Part shown: piece after piece, positions 1-10,845 of the stretch | Layout: each line of letters opens with the position of its first letter | Position numbering within the stretch: the first letter of the stretch is position 1 | NCBI GenBank assembly: GCA_018292915.2 | Contig: JACVVK020000015.1 | Coordinates: forward strand, 1,143,501-1,207,500 | Reading direction: 5' to 3' | Length of the DNA stretch: 64,000 nt | DNA from: Batillaria attramentaria | Lineage: Eukaryota > Mollusca > Gastropoda > Batillariidae | The notes under the pieces: model-generated | The model's database searches: none | What the model was told of the DNA's origin: nothing | The model's input: the letters and a program-made list of their open reading frames with translations, nothing else | Program-made: the position numbers and the translations under genes

Positions 1-264
1 TCATTGAAAACGTCAGTCCACGGGTACCTCTGTCCCGAGGGAGGGAAAACGTTACACGTACCAATTTGTTTGAAAGGACAACCGTCCAACCGCAGCTTGC
101 AGTTTTGTGTCGGCGTTGTTCAGGCTGCTTGCTGACCAAGGCAAACTCGATGCCTGAGACAGGTCCTGTGAGGGTTTCCAGTTTGCATAGGAAATCATCG
201 GAATGTGTAAGGACACTGTTGCTGTCAGGGCTATGCCAGAAGTCAATGTTGTCTGTACATGGAT
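1..264 (-). CDS. unrecognised exon at the left edge, partial
   Basis: Read on the minus strand, the frame beginning SNPCTDNIDFWHSP stays open for about 85 codons, from the GA-repeat near 264 down to base 1. The composition is protein-like, with several cysteines and stretches such as CKLETLTGPVSGIEFALVS and CGWTVVLSNKLVRVTF. It has no methionine start, so it would be an internal or terminal exon entering from an acceptor in or beside the (GA)n tract at about 265-290. Conserved-looking Cys, Trp and alternating hydrophobic residues suggest an extracellular beta-rich domain, but I cannot assign a family. The rest of the gene lies outside the window. A chance open frame of this length is possible. 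Confidence 0.3.
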
Positions 265-345
265 TGCTCTCTCTCTCTCTCTCTCTCTATGTAACACATC
301 TTTTAAAAAATGTATCATTCAGTTTTTATGCTGATTATAATCATG

Positions 346-415
<70 letters not shown>
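346..415. repeat. (GT)n microsatellite
   Basis: About 35 uninterrupted GT units. Long reading frames across it on both strands are repeat artefacts (Cys-Val or Thr-His polymers). Confidence 0.95.
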
Positions 416-418
<3 letters not shown>

Positions 419-435
419 TCCTTACTATGTTTCTG

Positions 436-508
436 TAGTTTAGCAACGGCAAGGTTGTAAACTGGCCGATGGCCAAAATCTACCGTTGAAAAATAAAGGT
501 TTGTCATT

Positions 509-545
<37 letters not shown>

Positions 546-700
546 CTAGTGCCTCGTCCAAGGGTTGATATCTACAAATGTAGCCTGTCTTTCTCAGGGG
601 CATCCATATGGAACCCGTTACCACTGAGTACCCAAAACGTTTCGAAATTCACTAACTTCAAACAAATTCTACACGACACGCTCATCTGACCATATGGATA
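436..700 (+). mobile_element. 3' end fragment of a LINE
   Basis: The frame at 545-688 reads RPRVDIYKCSLSFSG, then WNPLPLSTQNVSKFTNFKQ and a stop. This is the usual C-terminal tail of CR1/L2-like reverse transcriptase ORFs (basic residues, WN-LP, FK). A (CT)n block at 514-543 interrupts the segment. The stretch at 440-512 resembles 2880-2970, which suggests a shared LINE-type 3' tail. Confidence 0.45.
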
Positions 701-989
701 GAAATGTGTTACATGTTTTTGAATGTTAGTGACGACTTTGAAGTTCTTACTTGGCATACAGCCAATATCATCGACACATGCCACCTATGTTTTGATTTGT
801 TTATCATGTGTACTTCATTTCCTTTAGATATTTGATACTTTTGTTTGTCTTTTTCTCTCTTTTCCCCCTTGTTTTGATGTTGTTGTTTTTTTTTTTTAAA
901 TACCCTTTAACGGAGAATAACATGACAGCTTGTGAGACAGACAGCAATGCCTAAATGCTCTATCCTGAATTAAATAAAAACCACAACGT

Positions 990-1022
<33 letters not shown>

Positions 1023-1035
1023 TCTCTCTCTCTCT

Positions 1036-1067
<32 letters not shown>

Positions 1068-1331
1068 CAAGCGTAAGCTTCGTTTCCGTTTTGAATGATG
1101 TAAACCTGGGTATGACAGTGAGCTGAATACAGAAACTGTCATCGTAGTCAAGCAAAAACCGAAAGAGATGTCTGTGTTAAAAGTCTCAGTCCGTACGACA
1201 GGCATCCAACAGCGTGTGGAGAACTTTTCCTCGAATGCGCTTGGTCTGTGCATCAGAATCGGTCACTCGGGTCGCAATATACTTCTGTGTCATCCGAAAC
1301 CACAGTAGTGACTCTGGTCGGCGCATATGTG
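701..1331. other. stretch without a recognised gene
   Basis: Holds a (CAT)n run at about 992-1021 followed by CT and C tracts to 1067. The minus frame at 1190-1320 (around KRIRGKVLHTLLDACRTD) looks protein-like for some 40 codons, but it has no clear splice sites or family, so I do not call it. Confidence 0.5.
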
Positions 1332-1508
1332 GGGGAGCCGGGGTGGCCGAATGGTAGAGCATTGGACTTCTAATGCTCGGGTCGTGAGTTCGTATCCCCG
1401 GCTGGGGCCAAATATTTGTGCTGGCTTTTTCATCGTTGCCCCGTCTTTGATATCACCCGTATGTGGTGGAAAAGGACATTAAACCCCCAAACACCCATCC
1501 ACCCACCC
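1332..1508 (+). mobile_element. tRNA-derived SINE, family B
   Basis: Starts GGGGGAGCCGGGGTGGCCGA. It carries a Pol III A-box-like TGGCCGAATGGTAGAGC and a B-box-like GAGTTCGTATCCC, so the head is tRNA-related. The body reads CCAAATATTTGTGCTGGC and GTGGAAAAGGACATTAAAC, ending in CACCCACCC. The family occurs about ten times in this window and is about 175 bp long. It cannot be a functional tRNA because the acceptor arms do not pair. Confidence 0.85.
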
Positions 1509-1917
1509 GGCGTATATGTTGCTCTGGAAGTGCACCGTTTACAGAGCAGACGGCGTTATTTGGTTGCGGACTGAGGACCAGCTAGACGGCGCTGATTGGT
1601 AGCTAATTTTAGAAGCTTTGTCGAGTCCCTGCCTGTTCAGGAATGGACCGTCGGCTCAAAGAAAGTCGCATTTCTCTACTATTAGTAGCCACAAAGTCAC
1701 GAAAACTGTCCTTCTATCTAGCAAACAGACTCAGAACTTTGAAAGCGGCAGTTGTCCTTCTCAGCGGTGTTACAAACATACAGGCTTTAAAGAATATAGT
1801 CTTACATTTGTTTATGTAGTTATATAGGCAACGAAGCCCGTGAGCAAAACGGTGTTTGTTTGTATTTCACCGATGAGTAAAGAAAGTGTGCATATTTTGT
1901 TTAGACCCAAATCCTCC

Positions 1918-2092
1918 TACGGTCGAGCTGTAGAGCATTGGACTTACAGTGCTGCGTTGCTCGGGTCGTGAGTTCGTTTCCCGGCTGGGGCAAAATATTT
2001 GTGCTGATTTTTTTTCTCGTTGCCCAGTCTTTGACTGATATCAGCCATAAACGGTGGAAAAAGACGTTAAATACTTAGCCAACCCACCCCAC
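1918..2092 (+). mobile_element. tRNA-derived SINE, family B, diverged
   Basis: Same order of blocks as the copy at 1332 (GTAGAGCATTGGACTT, GTCGTGAGTTCG, AATATTTGTGCTG, GACGTTAAA), but with many substitutions and a small insertion near the anticodon region. This is probably an older copy. Confidence 0.7.
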
Positions 2093-3640
2093 ATCCTCTT
2101 ACCCTCCAGTGCCCCCCCCCCTCATCCCCCCCCCACTGCCCTACACTCCTCCCTCCTCCCTCATGTGTGTGTTTGTTCACTCTGACCCTCCACTGACCAC
2201 CAACTGACGTCAGTCAGTCATTTCACTAGATCTTTACTCCTTCATCTACATCCATTCATGTTTCCCCAGACGTGAGAATGCTTTGCCGAACAAGAACATC
2301 TAGACTGCAGACAGCAAGCAAAAAATCATGGGCACCACTTCTCAGTCTTACTATACCGATTGCAGACACGATCACGGCCCATTTTACCCAAAGCAGGAAG
2401 CGGTGGTGAATGGTAGTGGTGGGTAGCTCATTCTTCCCAGAGCGACCGACAAGGAGAAGAAGAACTTATAGTCGTTCTACCAAATCTCAGCGCCAAAGAA
2501 CAGAGGACTGGACATTCTCCGAGAAAGACGGGCGGGCCCCCACTTGTAGCTGACCTCAGCACACATTTGCCTAGCGGTCAGCGCACGTAGCTTGCTGGTC
2601 AAGCCTCATCGAAGGCCTCTTATTTTGCCGGACAAGTGTGGGCAAAGACACGGGGCCAATTTCCTTGGCCGCCATCGAGTGATGTCTAGGTCAGCACTAC
2701 GACTGCTATCGCGTTTCTAGCATCTAGGGCACGAAAAGGCATCTGTGATAGGGGGGGGGGGGGTAAGGAGAGGGGGGAAGCGGGGGAGGGAGGGGGGAAC
2801 GCTCTCTCTCTCTCTCTCTCTCTCTCTGTGTTTTACTTCTTTTTAATAATATGTAGTACTTTTGTTTTTTTAATTATCAGTTATGTAATAGTTGTAGCAA
2901 CGGCAGGTTAGAAAATTGACCTTTGTATTAAAGCTTCTATTGTTGAGAAATAAGGACTCATTCATCCATTCATTCAGTCTCTGTCTCTGTCTCTCTCTCT
3001 CTCGGTTTTGCCTTTCTTTTATCATCTTTTAGTGGTAAAGAAGACGTTCCTCCTCCCCCCCCCCCCCCTCAACCTCCCTCCCCCACCCACCCAAACAAAC
3101 CTACCAAATCCAGCATGGACCATCTAGACACATTAAAAGATTTTACCGAGGCGCTATATACGTACCGAGTTCTTTATACATTTCACTCACGTGCAGTTAG
3201 CCATCCCAATTTGTCTACACTCAGCCATAAACTGCAATGGTTTTCGTTCGCTCCACTCCACGGGAGAATCGGGACAAATCCCGTGATAAATCTGTCAAGG
3301 TGCATGGCCATACGAGGCAGTGTTATGAAGTCTGTATAGCACCCCGCGATGGCTTGCAGGTCCCTTTTCCTTTGTTTAACTGGGTCTGTTTGTCAGTGTA
3401 ACAGCTCCATCTCTGTCAAGGATACATCAAAATGATAATAAATACAGTTTATATTGCGACCTAGAGTTTTCTCCCTTGTCGCAACAAGCACGCATTTTTA
3501 ATGGCAGAGCACAAAGCTGCCACGAAAAATGCATGCATGCTGCGGGTCTGTGTATGCACGGGGGACAACTCATGCAGGCAATAACCTCGAAACAGGCTGA
3601 TAATGTACTGTGCTGGTGAATGCGACAGTTTTCACTGCTT
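2093..3640. other. intergenic stretch, simple repeats only
   Basis: Contains C-rich and G-rich homopolymer runs (about 2110, 2750, 3055), (CT)n tracts (2802-2827, 2990-3003) and a LINE-like tail at about 2880-2985 ending in (ATTC)n. The tail at 3430-3455 resembles the minus-strand end of the L2-like LINE seen at 41939. No exon is supported. Confidence 0.5.
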
Positions 3641-3647
3641 CTGTGGA

Positions 3648-3806
3648 CACTGTGAAATAACACGAGGACCTCAAAGTTGTTCACAACTGTCCACTTTCCT
3701 TGTCACCGAGTATTTTTGTTTTTTCTTCTTAGGTATCACTTAGCTCGGCTCGGTCTCGGTTAGCCCGACTTCGCCGTCGTCGCAGAGGCCTAGAGTTATC
3801 GACGGA
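3648..3806 (-). repeat. dispersed repeat, inverted partner at 13535-13700
   Basis: Contains AGCTCGGCTCGGTCTCGGTT and GCCTAGAGTTATCGACGG preceded by GTATCACTTAGCTC. The reverse complement of the whole block, including the flanking stretch with CTCAAAGTTGTTC, recurs at 13535-13700 just upstream of ependymin-like gene B. Identity is high over about 160 bp. No transposon family is recognised. Confidence 0.7.
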
Positions 3807-4280
3807 ACCGGAACAGGGATGCGTCTGTGATGTCTCTCTTGCGTGGAGCAAAAAAAAAAAGGCGTTAAACCCCCGAACACCCACCCCACCCTTAATTCTT
3901 GTGGCACATAAAATAAAGAAAGAAGCACTGTAACATTGCACGATGTTGGTGGTAGTGAACTCTTCCCGGGTAAACTGTCCGTGGCAGTTTCAGTGTGAAC
4001 ATTTTCTCCCGTTGATTCAATCTAGACGGACAGTGCGCGGCCATGCTGACGGAAGTGGTCACATAAAAAAGTTGGAATGTCTACACAGAATATTCCGAAA
4101 CTCAGCGAGTAAAATGCTCACAAATGGAAGTACAACTCTATGCACTTTGCTGATAGGATGGAAAATTTCTAAAGCTTCAAATCATGGCAGAGTAATGAGT
4201 ATTTCACTTTAATTACCGGTGCAAGCTTTCTAGAAACATATTTGGGGGTTAAATCTAAGTTCAAAATTAGATCTATCGTA

Positions 4281-4505
4281 GCAGTCTCCGTGGCGCAGTG
4301 GTAGTGCTCCCGACTGCATATCCGAAAGTCGTGGGTTCGAGTCATGGTAAAGCCGGTCAGCGAAAATCATCAGGGGAATTTGTCTCCACCTAAAATCAAG
4401 TGGTAAGTACTGAGGTAACGTAATAATCAGGGAGTTTGGTAAACAGAAACTAGATGAAATGGGAAAGTGATCTTCCTTAAGAGCCGCTGACAGCAAACAA
4501 ACAAG
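4281..4505 (+). mobile_element. tRNA-derived SINE, family C
   Basis: The head has an A-box-like TGGCGCAGTGGTAGTGC and a B-box-like GTGGGTTCGAGTC, separated by an anticodon-like region. The body after about 4355 is unlike families A, B and D. It is followed by a long A/C-rich low-complexity stretch (4500-4680). This is the only copy in the window. A degenerate tRNA pseudogene is the alternative. Confidence 0.6.
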
Positions 4506-4710
4506 AGGAACCCCCACCACCCAAAAAGCAAAAAAACAAACAAACAAACAAACAAACAACAAACAAAAAACCAACAACAAACAACACCAAAAAACCCAAA
4601 ACAAAACAATAAACAAAAACAACAAAGACAACAACAAAAACACAACAAACACAGAACAAAACAAAACTAGACAAAACACTTGCACATATTGAAATTTCTG
4701 TTGTATCCTT

Positions 4711-4713
4711 GTG

Positions 4714-4805
<92 letters not shown>

Positions 4806-4828
4806 CGACCGACCGACAGACAGACACA
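4711..4828. repeat. compound microsatellite (GT)n-(GA)n-(CCGA)n
   Basis: About 60 bp of GT, then 28 bp of GA, then CCGA and CAGA units. The minus-strand complement yields spurious His-Thr frames. Confidence 0.95.
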
Positions 4829-5359
4829 CAGTCTCCTACTCTCGCACAATCACCTACAATTTCCTGCAGCCGCTCGAGACATCAGTCCTCCTGCACGCAC
4901 ACATCTCCCATTTACACCTCTGACCCGAGGGTCACGTGCGGGGGCTTTGAACATGGGTCCTGGAGTGAGACGTTCCTAGTGTGTGCTCATCCATCTTGTC
5001 TCAAGCCTTTGCCAATCCCCGGGTCATCTTACTAAACCTACCATAATGAGGGTGCAGCGCCGAGCGGTATTCGAGGAAAGTGCCACCGGAATTGGGCGGG
5101 ATCTTGCAGACTAGCACCACGGCTTGAAAGCATTTTGTCTGGTGGAGGTACTGGATGTGTGTGTGGCATACGTATACGAGAACGAGGTTGTCCGGATGTA
5201 GCTATAGAAGGTCCGGCGGACATTGAGTTATCTCCCCCCTCCTCCCCCCCCCCTCCTTTTTTTCACGCTGAACTTGTGGAGAAATGGCATTTGGTCTTTG
5301 AAAGGAGCTTTCTTTATACTTTACTAAATTATTTTCATTTTCTTTCTGTTTGTTTGTTT

Positions 5360-5434
<75 letters not shown>

Positions 5435-5735
5435 AAGGGGGAGGGGAGGGGGGAGTCAAGCAGTATTATGTGCCAGCAACTTTATTTTGCATCTGTGCAT
5501 ATGTCTTGGGTGGTGGTAAGGGGGGGGGGGGGGGGGTTGGTTTGTTTTCCTACAGAAAACTTTGGTCACACAGCGCTCGAAACAGCAGCGCGTCATTAAC
5601 TCATGCTCTTTGGGGGTATATAAAGGAACAGAATAATCCACAACTCATGAACTCCCGGCAAATACCCTTTGAAAACAAACGCTACTGAATAGATACACAA
5701 ACATGTAACTGAAACGGAAATTTTAATTACGTTTC
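4829..5735. other. stretch without a recognised gene
   Basis: Contains a 70-bp (GT)n at 5365-5433 and an 18-base G run at 5521-5536, otherwise unique-looking sequence. Frames spanning the GT run are not coding. Confidence 0.5.
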
Positions 5736-7203
5736 TTGAACATAAAGAGAACTCGAAAATTCTTTTCAGTGAGTCGTTTTCTACTGGATCTGCTTCAGAT
5801 CTGCATGTTTGTATTGTACAGCTTTTGTTTTTCAAGTACGCGTGAGCATTTTCAAGAAACGCGCTCCACTGGCGTACACGAGATCAAATTTCTTGCAAAA
5901 TGTTCACAGTCTAGTTTCGATCAAACACAGCTATATGTTTACCGAAGACAAGTTCTGAATGAGGACAGGAGAAAACTGTCCATTGTATACAATCTTGCTC
6001 CTCAGTCCATCCGGCGACAGGAAATATCTGGGCAAACATCCATGGATCTCATTCCATTTCCAACCCCGGATTTTCTGGCACTACAAAAAGGGGGGTGTCC
6101 AGTTGGGATAAGTGGTTTCTTTCATGAGAAGGACATTCCCCCCTACAGGGAAGATTTCGGTGGAACCAAGCAAACCTGTCCCGATCTTTCAACTGGTATG
6201 ACTGAAGAGTAAGAAAATGTCTTTTTGTCTAGTGGTGTTGAAACTGGAATTGGTATATATATATAGTCCCAGTTGCTTCCCTCGCCCCGTCCTTTCGCTA
6301 CCTATTAGACCATCGCTCACACCCCAAGCCCGAACAATCTCCTCAAAGAGCACGTGATTCTTTGGGCTAAACTCTAGACTAATTACGCCAAATTCCCCGT
6401 GTCACTCCTTGTTGCAAGACCAGTAATAATAAGAAGAAGAATAAGAAGAAGAATCGCATTAATGTAGGCATTTTATCCAAAATATATGGCTCAAAGCGCC
6501 GCAAGCTAAACCCAGCAAGCACGCCCAAGTGAATCATACGCATTCTCTCCGACACTGGACATGAACACATAACAGTGACGTGTTGCGAAGGGCCAGCTCA
6601 GCAGTTTAAGTTCCGGAATGTTAGAATTGCATTTATTTTCAATTTTTGTGGGCTGAAAAATTCCAAAGCAGAGGGGGAGGAAGCCGGAGTACCCGGAGAG
6701 AACCCCCGACGGTCGACCCGAATGAACGGTGCTACATACGAGACAGAAGAAGCATTCTTCACCCCAAGTAGGTGGGACTCGAACCTGACCTCTCGCACTG
6801 GTGACAAATTAAGTCTTCACCGCTAGACCACAGACCGCCCCAATGCTTGTTTTGCACTCTGTATTTCGCCGCTCTCCGTAAAAGCTTACAGTATTTACAT
6901 CAAAGGTAAAGAAGATCAGCCAAGCCTGTGATCCTGTAGTTCTCTCCAGCCGCCTGGTGCGTGTGATAAATGAGATGTGATCGACAAATAATCGCCGACG
7001 CTCTTCACAAAGATCTAACATAAACTGGTCAAGTTTTTGTCATGACGTCAAAACCCCCTACACAAACCAGCTGAAAGCTTCGAGTCGATTTTTCCCTCAG
7101 GGTAATATCAATTCAGAAACAGCTTGCCGTACTTACCCCCAGATCCAGAAAGAAGCAGCGATGTTTAAGAGGGTATACAGGCAAGGAAAGGCGCGTCGAA
7201 TAA
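5736..7203 (+). CDS. hypothetical protein with an N-terminal membrane anchor, doubtful
   Basis: An open frame of 158 codons starts at 5736 in low-repeat sequence. Residues 1-7 are basic (MNIKRTR), and residues 15-33 form one hydrophobic segment (FLLDLLQICMFVLYSFCF), the pattern of a signal anchor in a type II membrane protein. The rest contains DLIPFPTPDFLALQKGGC and is not a family I recognise. The frame's own stop overlaps a good donor, GA|GTAAGA at 6208/6209. Splicing to a CCCCCAG acceptor at 7142 would keep the phase and add about 20 codons, ending at 7203. The second exon is inference. Without a homologue this may be a chance frame. Confidence 0.25.
6420..6841 (-). mobile_element. tRNA-derived SINE, family A
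   Basis: The reverse complement begins GGGGCGGTCTGTGGTCTAGC, with the B-box-like GGTTCGAGTCC. The body contains the block that reads GGAAATGTTCAGCCCAC in better copies, and ends in AT/AAG-rich units near 6425-6455. The consensus is about 400 bp, built as tRNA head, unique body, then a tail carrying AAAGCGCC and (ATT)n. This copy is moderately diverged. Confidence 0.85.
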
Positions 7204-8912
7204 ATCTTTATCATCGTGCAGCGGTGAGGGAGAAAGAACGAAGAATATTAGCACAAAACTGTGAGTATTTGGATAAGCTGGGAAAACGCAGCGAAAGATT
7301 GTTTGTGTGTGAGTGATGTGCTGGAAATTTCGGATCAGGCAATGGCGAGTTTTGTTTTAGGAAGTATGGGCCTGTTTCTGATTATTGTGTTTGGCTAGTC
7401 CTCTGTGTGTGCATTGAGAATGGCTTTTGCTGACTAGCGGTGTAGAAGTAACTCCAAATTGTTCAGCCTTCACAATTTTAAACTGAATGCATTTGTTAGT
7501 AACGATTTTTTAAACTTAGAGTGTAAATAAAACCCCTCCCCCAAAAAACAACAACAACAACAACAAATAAATAAAGAAAGAAAAAAACAGAATTTAAAAT
7601 AATAGATCAATAAAATAAATAAATGAATAGATACATTTTAAAAAATAACAACCAAAATACACCCCCCCCCCCCTCAATCTGACTAATCCCCAACATCAAC
7701 ATATGATGATATGGTCGGTGATGTAATGGACGACGATGATGATGATCAATGATGATCGATGATCAATGATGCCGATGATGATCGATGACGATCAATGATG
7801 ATCGATGATGATGATGATGATGATGATGATGACGATCAGTGATGATCGATGATGATGATGACGACGGCCGATGATGATATTAGCTGAGGGGAAATGAGGA
7901 ACACATCTGAATTTGAAACAAATACAAAGCACCACTATCTTTAATACTAATTTTGCAAAATGGAGTGTACTGGTATTCGGGCTGCACCTGTCTCCGGTCA
8001 CCACTGCCTGCCAAGACAGTTTCCTAAAGCCGAATTTGTGCGTCAGACAGTATGTCACCCTCTCTTAGAAAAAAGAGAAGAAAAATAAGTCTGTTTTCGA
8101 TGGAAACACGAAGCTTTTTTCTAGAATTTTCTGCTCTGAGCAGAACGTTCCTCCATTTATGTTGACTACTTCTGACCACCTCTCCCCGATGAGCTGTCAC
8201 GACGCCTGCGCACCAGCGCCGGAACCGGAAGCCAGCTTTTACAGCGGGGCATGATGGGACTTTGGGATTTCGGGACAGCTAAAATTTGGGACCGGAAGCT
8301 GTTCGGCTAGCGAAACGAAAGGATTGCGTGAAGGAACCCCCCTAGGGAGGCAGCCTTCTCAGACGGGGTTGAAAAAGCAGGAAATCGCGAGAAAAGTGGG
8401 GTAAAGAAATCACGCATTTTCTCACCCAGTAGATATTGAACCCAGGACTATTCTGAGACGATCTTTTGTTCGGGCTTTGAAATCGAAACGGAGGGGTTTG
8501 TCCAGTCGATTGAACTGGACTCCATAAATGGTTTGTTTGTGCTCTCTCTCTCTCTCTCTCGACCCCCCCACCCCTCTCTCTCTCTCTCTCTGTGGTGGAC
8601 TGAGACCTACAGTGACCACACACCAACATTAGCTGGCATTGTCATTATTTCAACTCAAAGCAGAATACAATACACGATGATTCTAAATAGCTGCATAATC
8701 ATCATTTCATGTGGGATTTTTATTTTCTAAAGTGGATTTTTGCCTGTTGCCGGTCCCAGTGCTGAGCTCTTGACATCAAGAAATCAGTGTTCCAAGATGA
8801 AGGGGAACAACTTTTCCCCACACCTTGGGCGAGGTGCAAGCAAGTGTATGTTCCCTTGGCAATAGCTGGTCGTGGCCGGCCGGCCCATTGACCGGAGATT
8901 CATATACACACA

Positions 8913-8977
<65 letters not shown>

Positions 8978-8984
8978 ACAAAAC
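7204..8984. other. intergenic stretch, GAT-rich and CT-rich low complexity
   Basis: Has an A-rich block (7520-7660), a (GAT)n-rich block at 7700-7870, and (CT)n tracts at 8541-8591. The region 8190-8330 is GC-richer, with CCGGAA motifs that might mark a promoter, but no gene start is visible. On the minus strand 7930-8050 a frame with AVVTGDRCSPNTS weakly recalls the end of ependymin exon 4. That resemblance is too slight to call. Confidence 0.4.
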
Positions 8985-9095
8985 TGCTTCACTTTTTTTT
9001 TTAAATAAATATTTTTCACCAGTCATGGTATTCTTCGTGTACATGAGACCATCTTGTTTATCTGTATCGAAGCCCAAAGCAATCTTTGTGAATTT
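8985..9095 (-). pseudogene. orphan exon 2 of an ependymin-related gene
   Basis: After a good acceptor (GTCCAG at 9096-9101) the minus strand reads KFTKIALGFDTDKQDGLMYT and then a TMTGEK block. It is closely similar in bases to exon 2 of gene B (12106-12225) over its first 28 codons. The 3' part has decayed into an A-rich run followed by a (GA)n/(GT)n microsatellite at 8907-8974, and the donor is lost. No matching exon 1 is seen between here and gene B, so this is a partial duplicate lying downstream of gene B. It shows that the locus has expanded recently. Confidence 0.7.
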
Positions 9096-9375
9096 CTGGA
9101 CAAACAGCACGTCAACACAAACAAGGCGACATAATCACGGACTATGAACAGCTAAAGCCTCAGCGGCAATTGATATGCAGTATCTATTTTCATATAAATA
9201 TCAATGTTTCTCTTTTGAGTTGCGTTACTCTTTTTCCAGATGTTTGAACTGATACTGATGAGCAACAAGGCGGTAAGCTGAGGAAGCTTCACACGTTAGG
9301 CTGACACAGGTTGAAAAAAAAAGCTCTAGGATGCACAGCTGGGGCGCACCGGTCGGCCATCTTGTTTCAGTTACG

Positions 9376-10234
9376 TCAGCATTTTGAAGGTACGTCAAAC
9401 CATTCCGGGTGGGTCGTGCCGTTCTTGAACTGTGTGTACACAAAGAGACTGTCCATACCTATGGCTGCGTTCACGGCACCCTGAAAGAAAAAAAAAAAAC
9501 GGAAAAAATATAATTATGACAACGAAAGATCCGATAAAATACAATAAGATAAAATCCGATCTAAATACAGGGACATCAAAATGGCTCGTTCTCCCGAAAG
9601 AATATGATAATAATAATAATAATGTGATGATGATGATGATGATGATGATGATAATAATAATAATAACTGAATATTGTATAGGCGCTTTACTCAATTTCTT
9701 AAATTGGCTCAAAGCGCCGCGAACTGAACCCAACAACACGCACGCTCACGTGAATCACACGCATTCTCTCACACACTGGACATGAACACATTACAATCAC
9801 GTGGTGCGAACGGTCGGCTCAGCTATTTAAGTTTCGGAGTTTAGAATTGTAGACTGAACATTTCAAAAGCTCGCTAGTAAATATTACCATAAACAGCGGC
9901 ACACACTCCCCGTCACCAACTCTGTGGCGTGAAGGCAAACGTTGTGGTCGTCGCATTGTTCACATCCGGGATATCGTATCGTCTGAGGTCAAAAAAGAGG
10001 TCAGTTCCCATGTAGTCCTGTTCGGTGGAGGTACCAGTGGCGCCACCTGGTGCCAGAAGATGTATTGAAACGGAAATTATTGTTAGTATGTTGAAGTAGT
10101 AGTACCTAGCTCCCCGGGAATTTGCAGACAGTGTTGCAACCGTGACCTCAGTGCCTCGCATATCAGTTTTGGCCACATTTCAGTCGATCTATGTATGTAT
10201 GTATGTATGTTATTTATGTATATATGTATGTATG

Positions 10235-10294
<60 letters not shown>

Positions 10295-10300
10295 AATCTT

Positions 10301-10351
<51 letters not shown>

Positions 10352-10451
10352 GTCTGTCTGTCTGTCTGGCTGGCTGGCTGGCTGGCTGTCTATCTGTCTA
10401 TAGTATGAAATCTAACGGAGCATATCAAAGAAATGAGGAGCCAAACATAAT

Positions 10452-10503
<52 letters not shown>

Positions 10504-10678
10504 GACTCACTAGGGATTTCCTTGACGAAACTTTCTGTCGGCTGGTAGCGGGTGCAGTCACCACTACTCTTCATGACGTACGTCTGTCCCTGCGCAACAA
10601 ACGCCTGATTCAGTTCAAGGCCCTAGTCTTTAACATTCTTATGCTCACAAATTGTTCCGAGCTGTTTTGGTGGTGCCT

Positions 10679-10754
<76 letters not shown>

Positions 10755-10757
10755 TGC

Positions 10758-10845
<88 letters not shown>

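Noticed and set aside
4281..4355. Functional tRNA gene (also the SINE heads at 1332, 11042, 34671, 49343)
   Set aside because: A and B boxes are present, but the acceptor stems do not pair and the heads run into SINE bodies that recur across the window.
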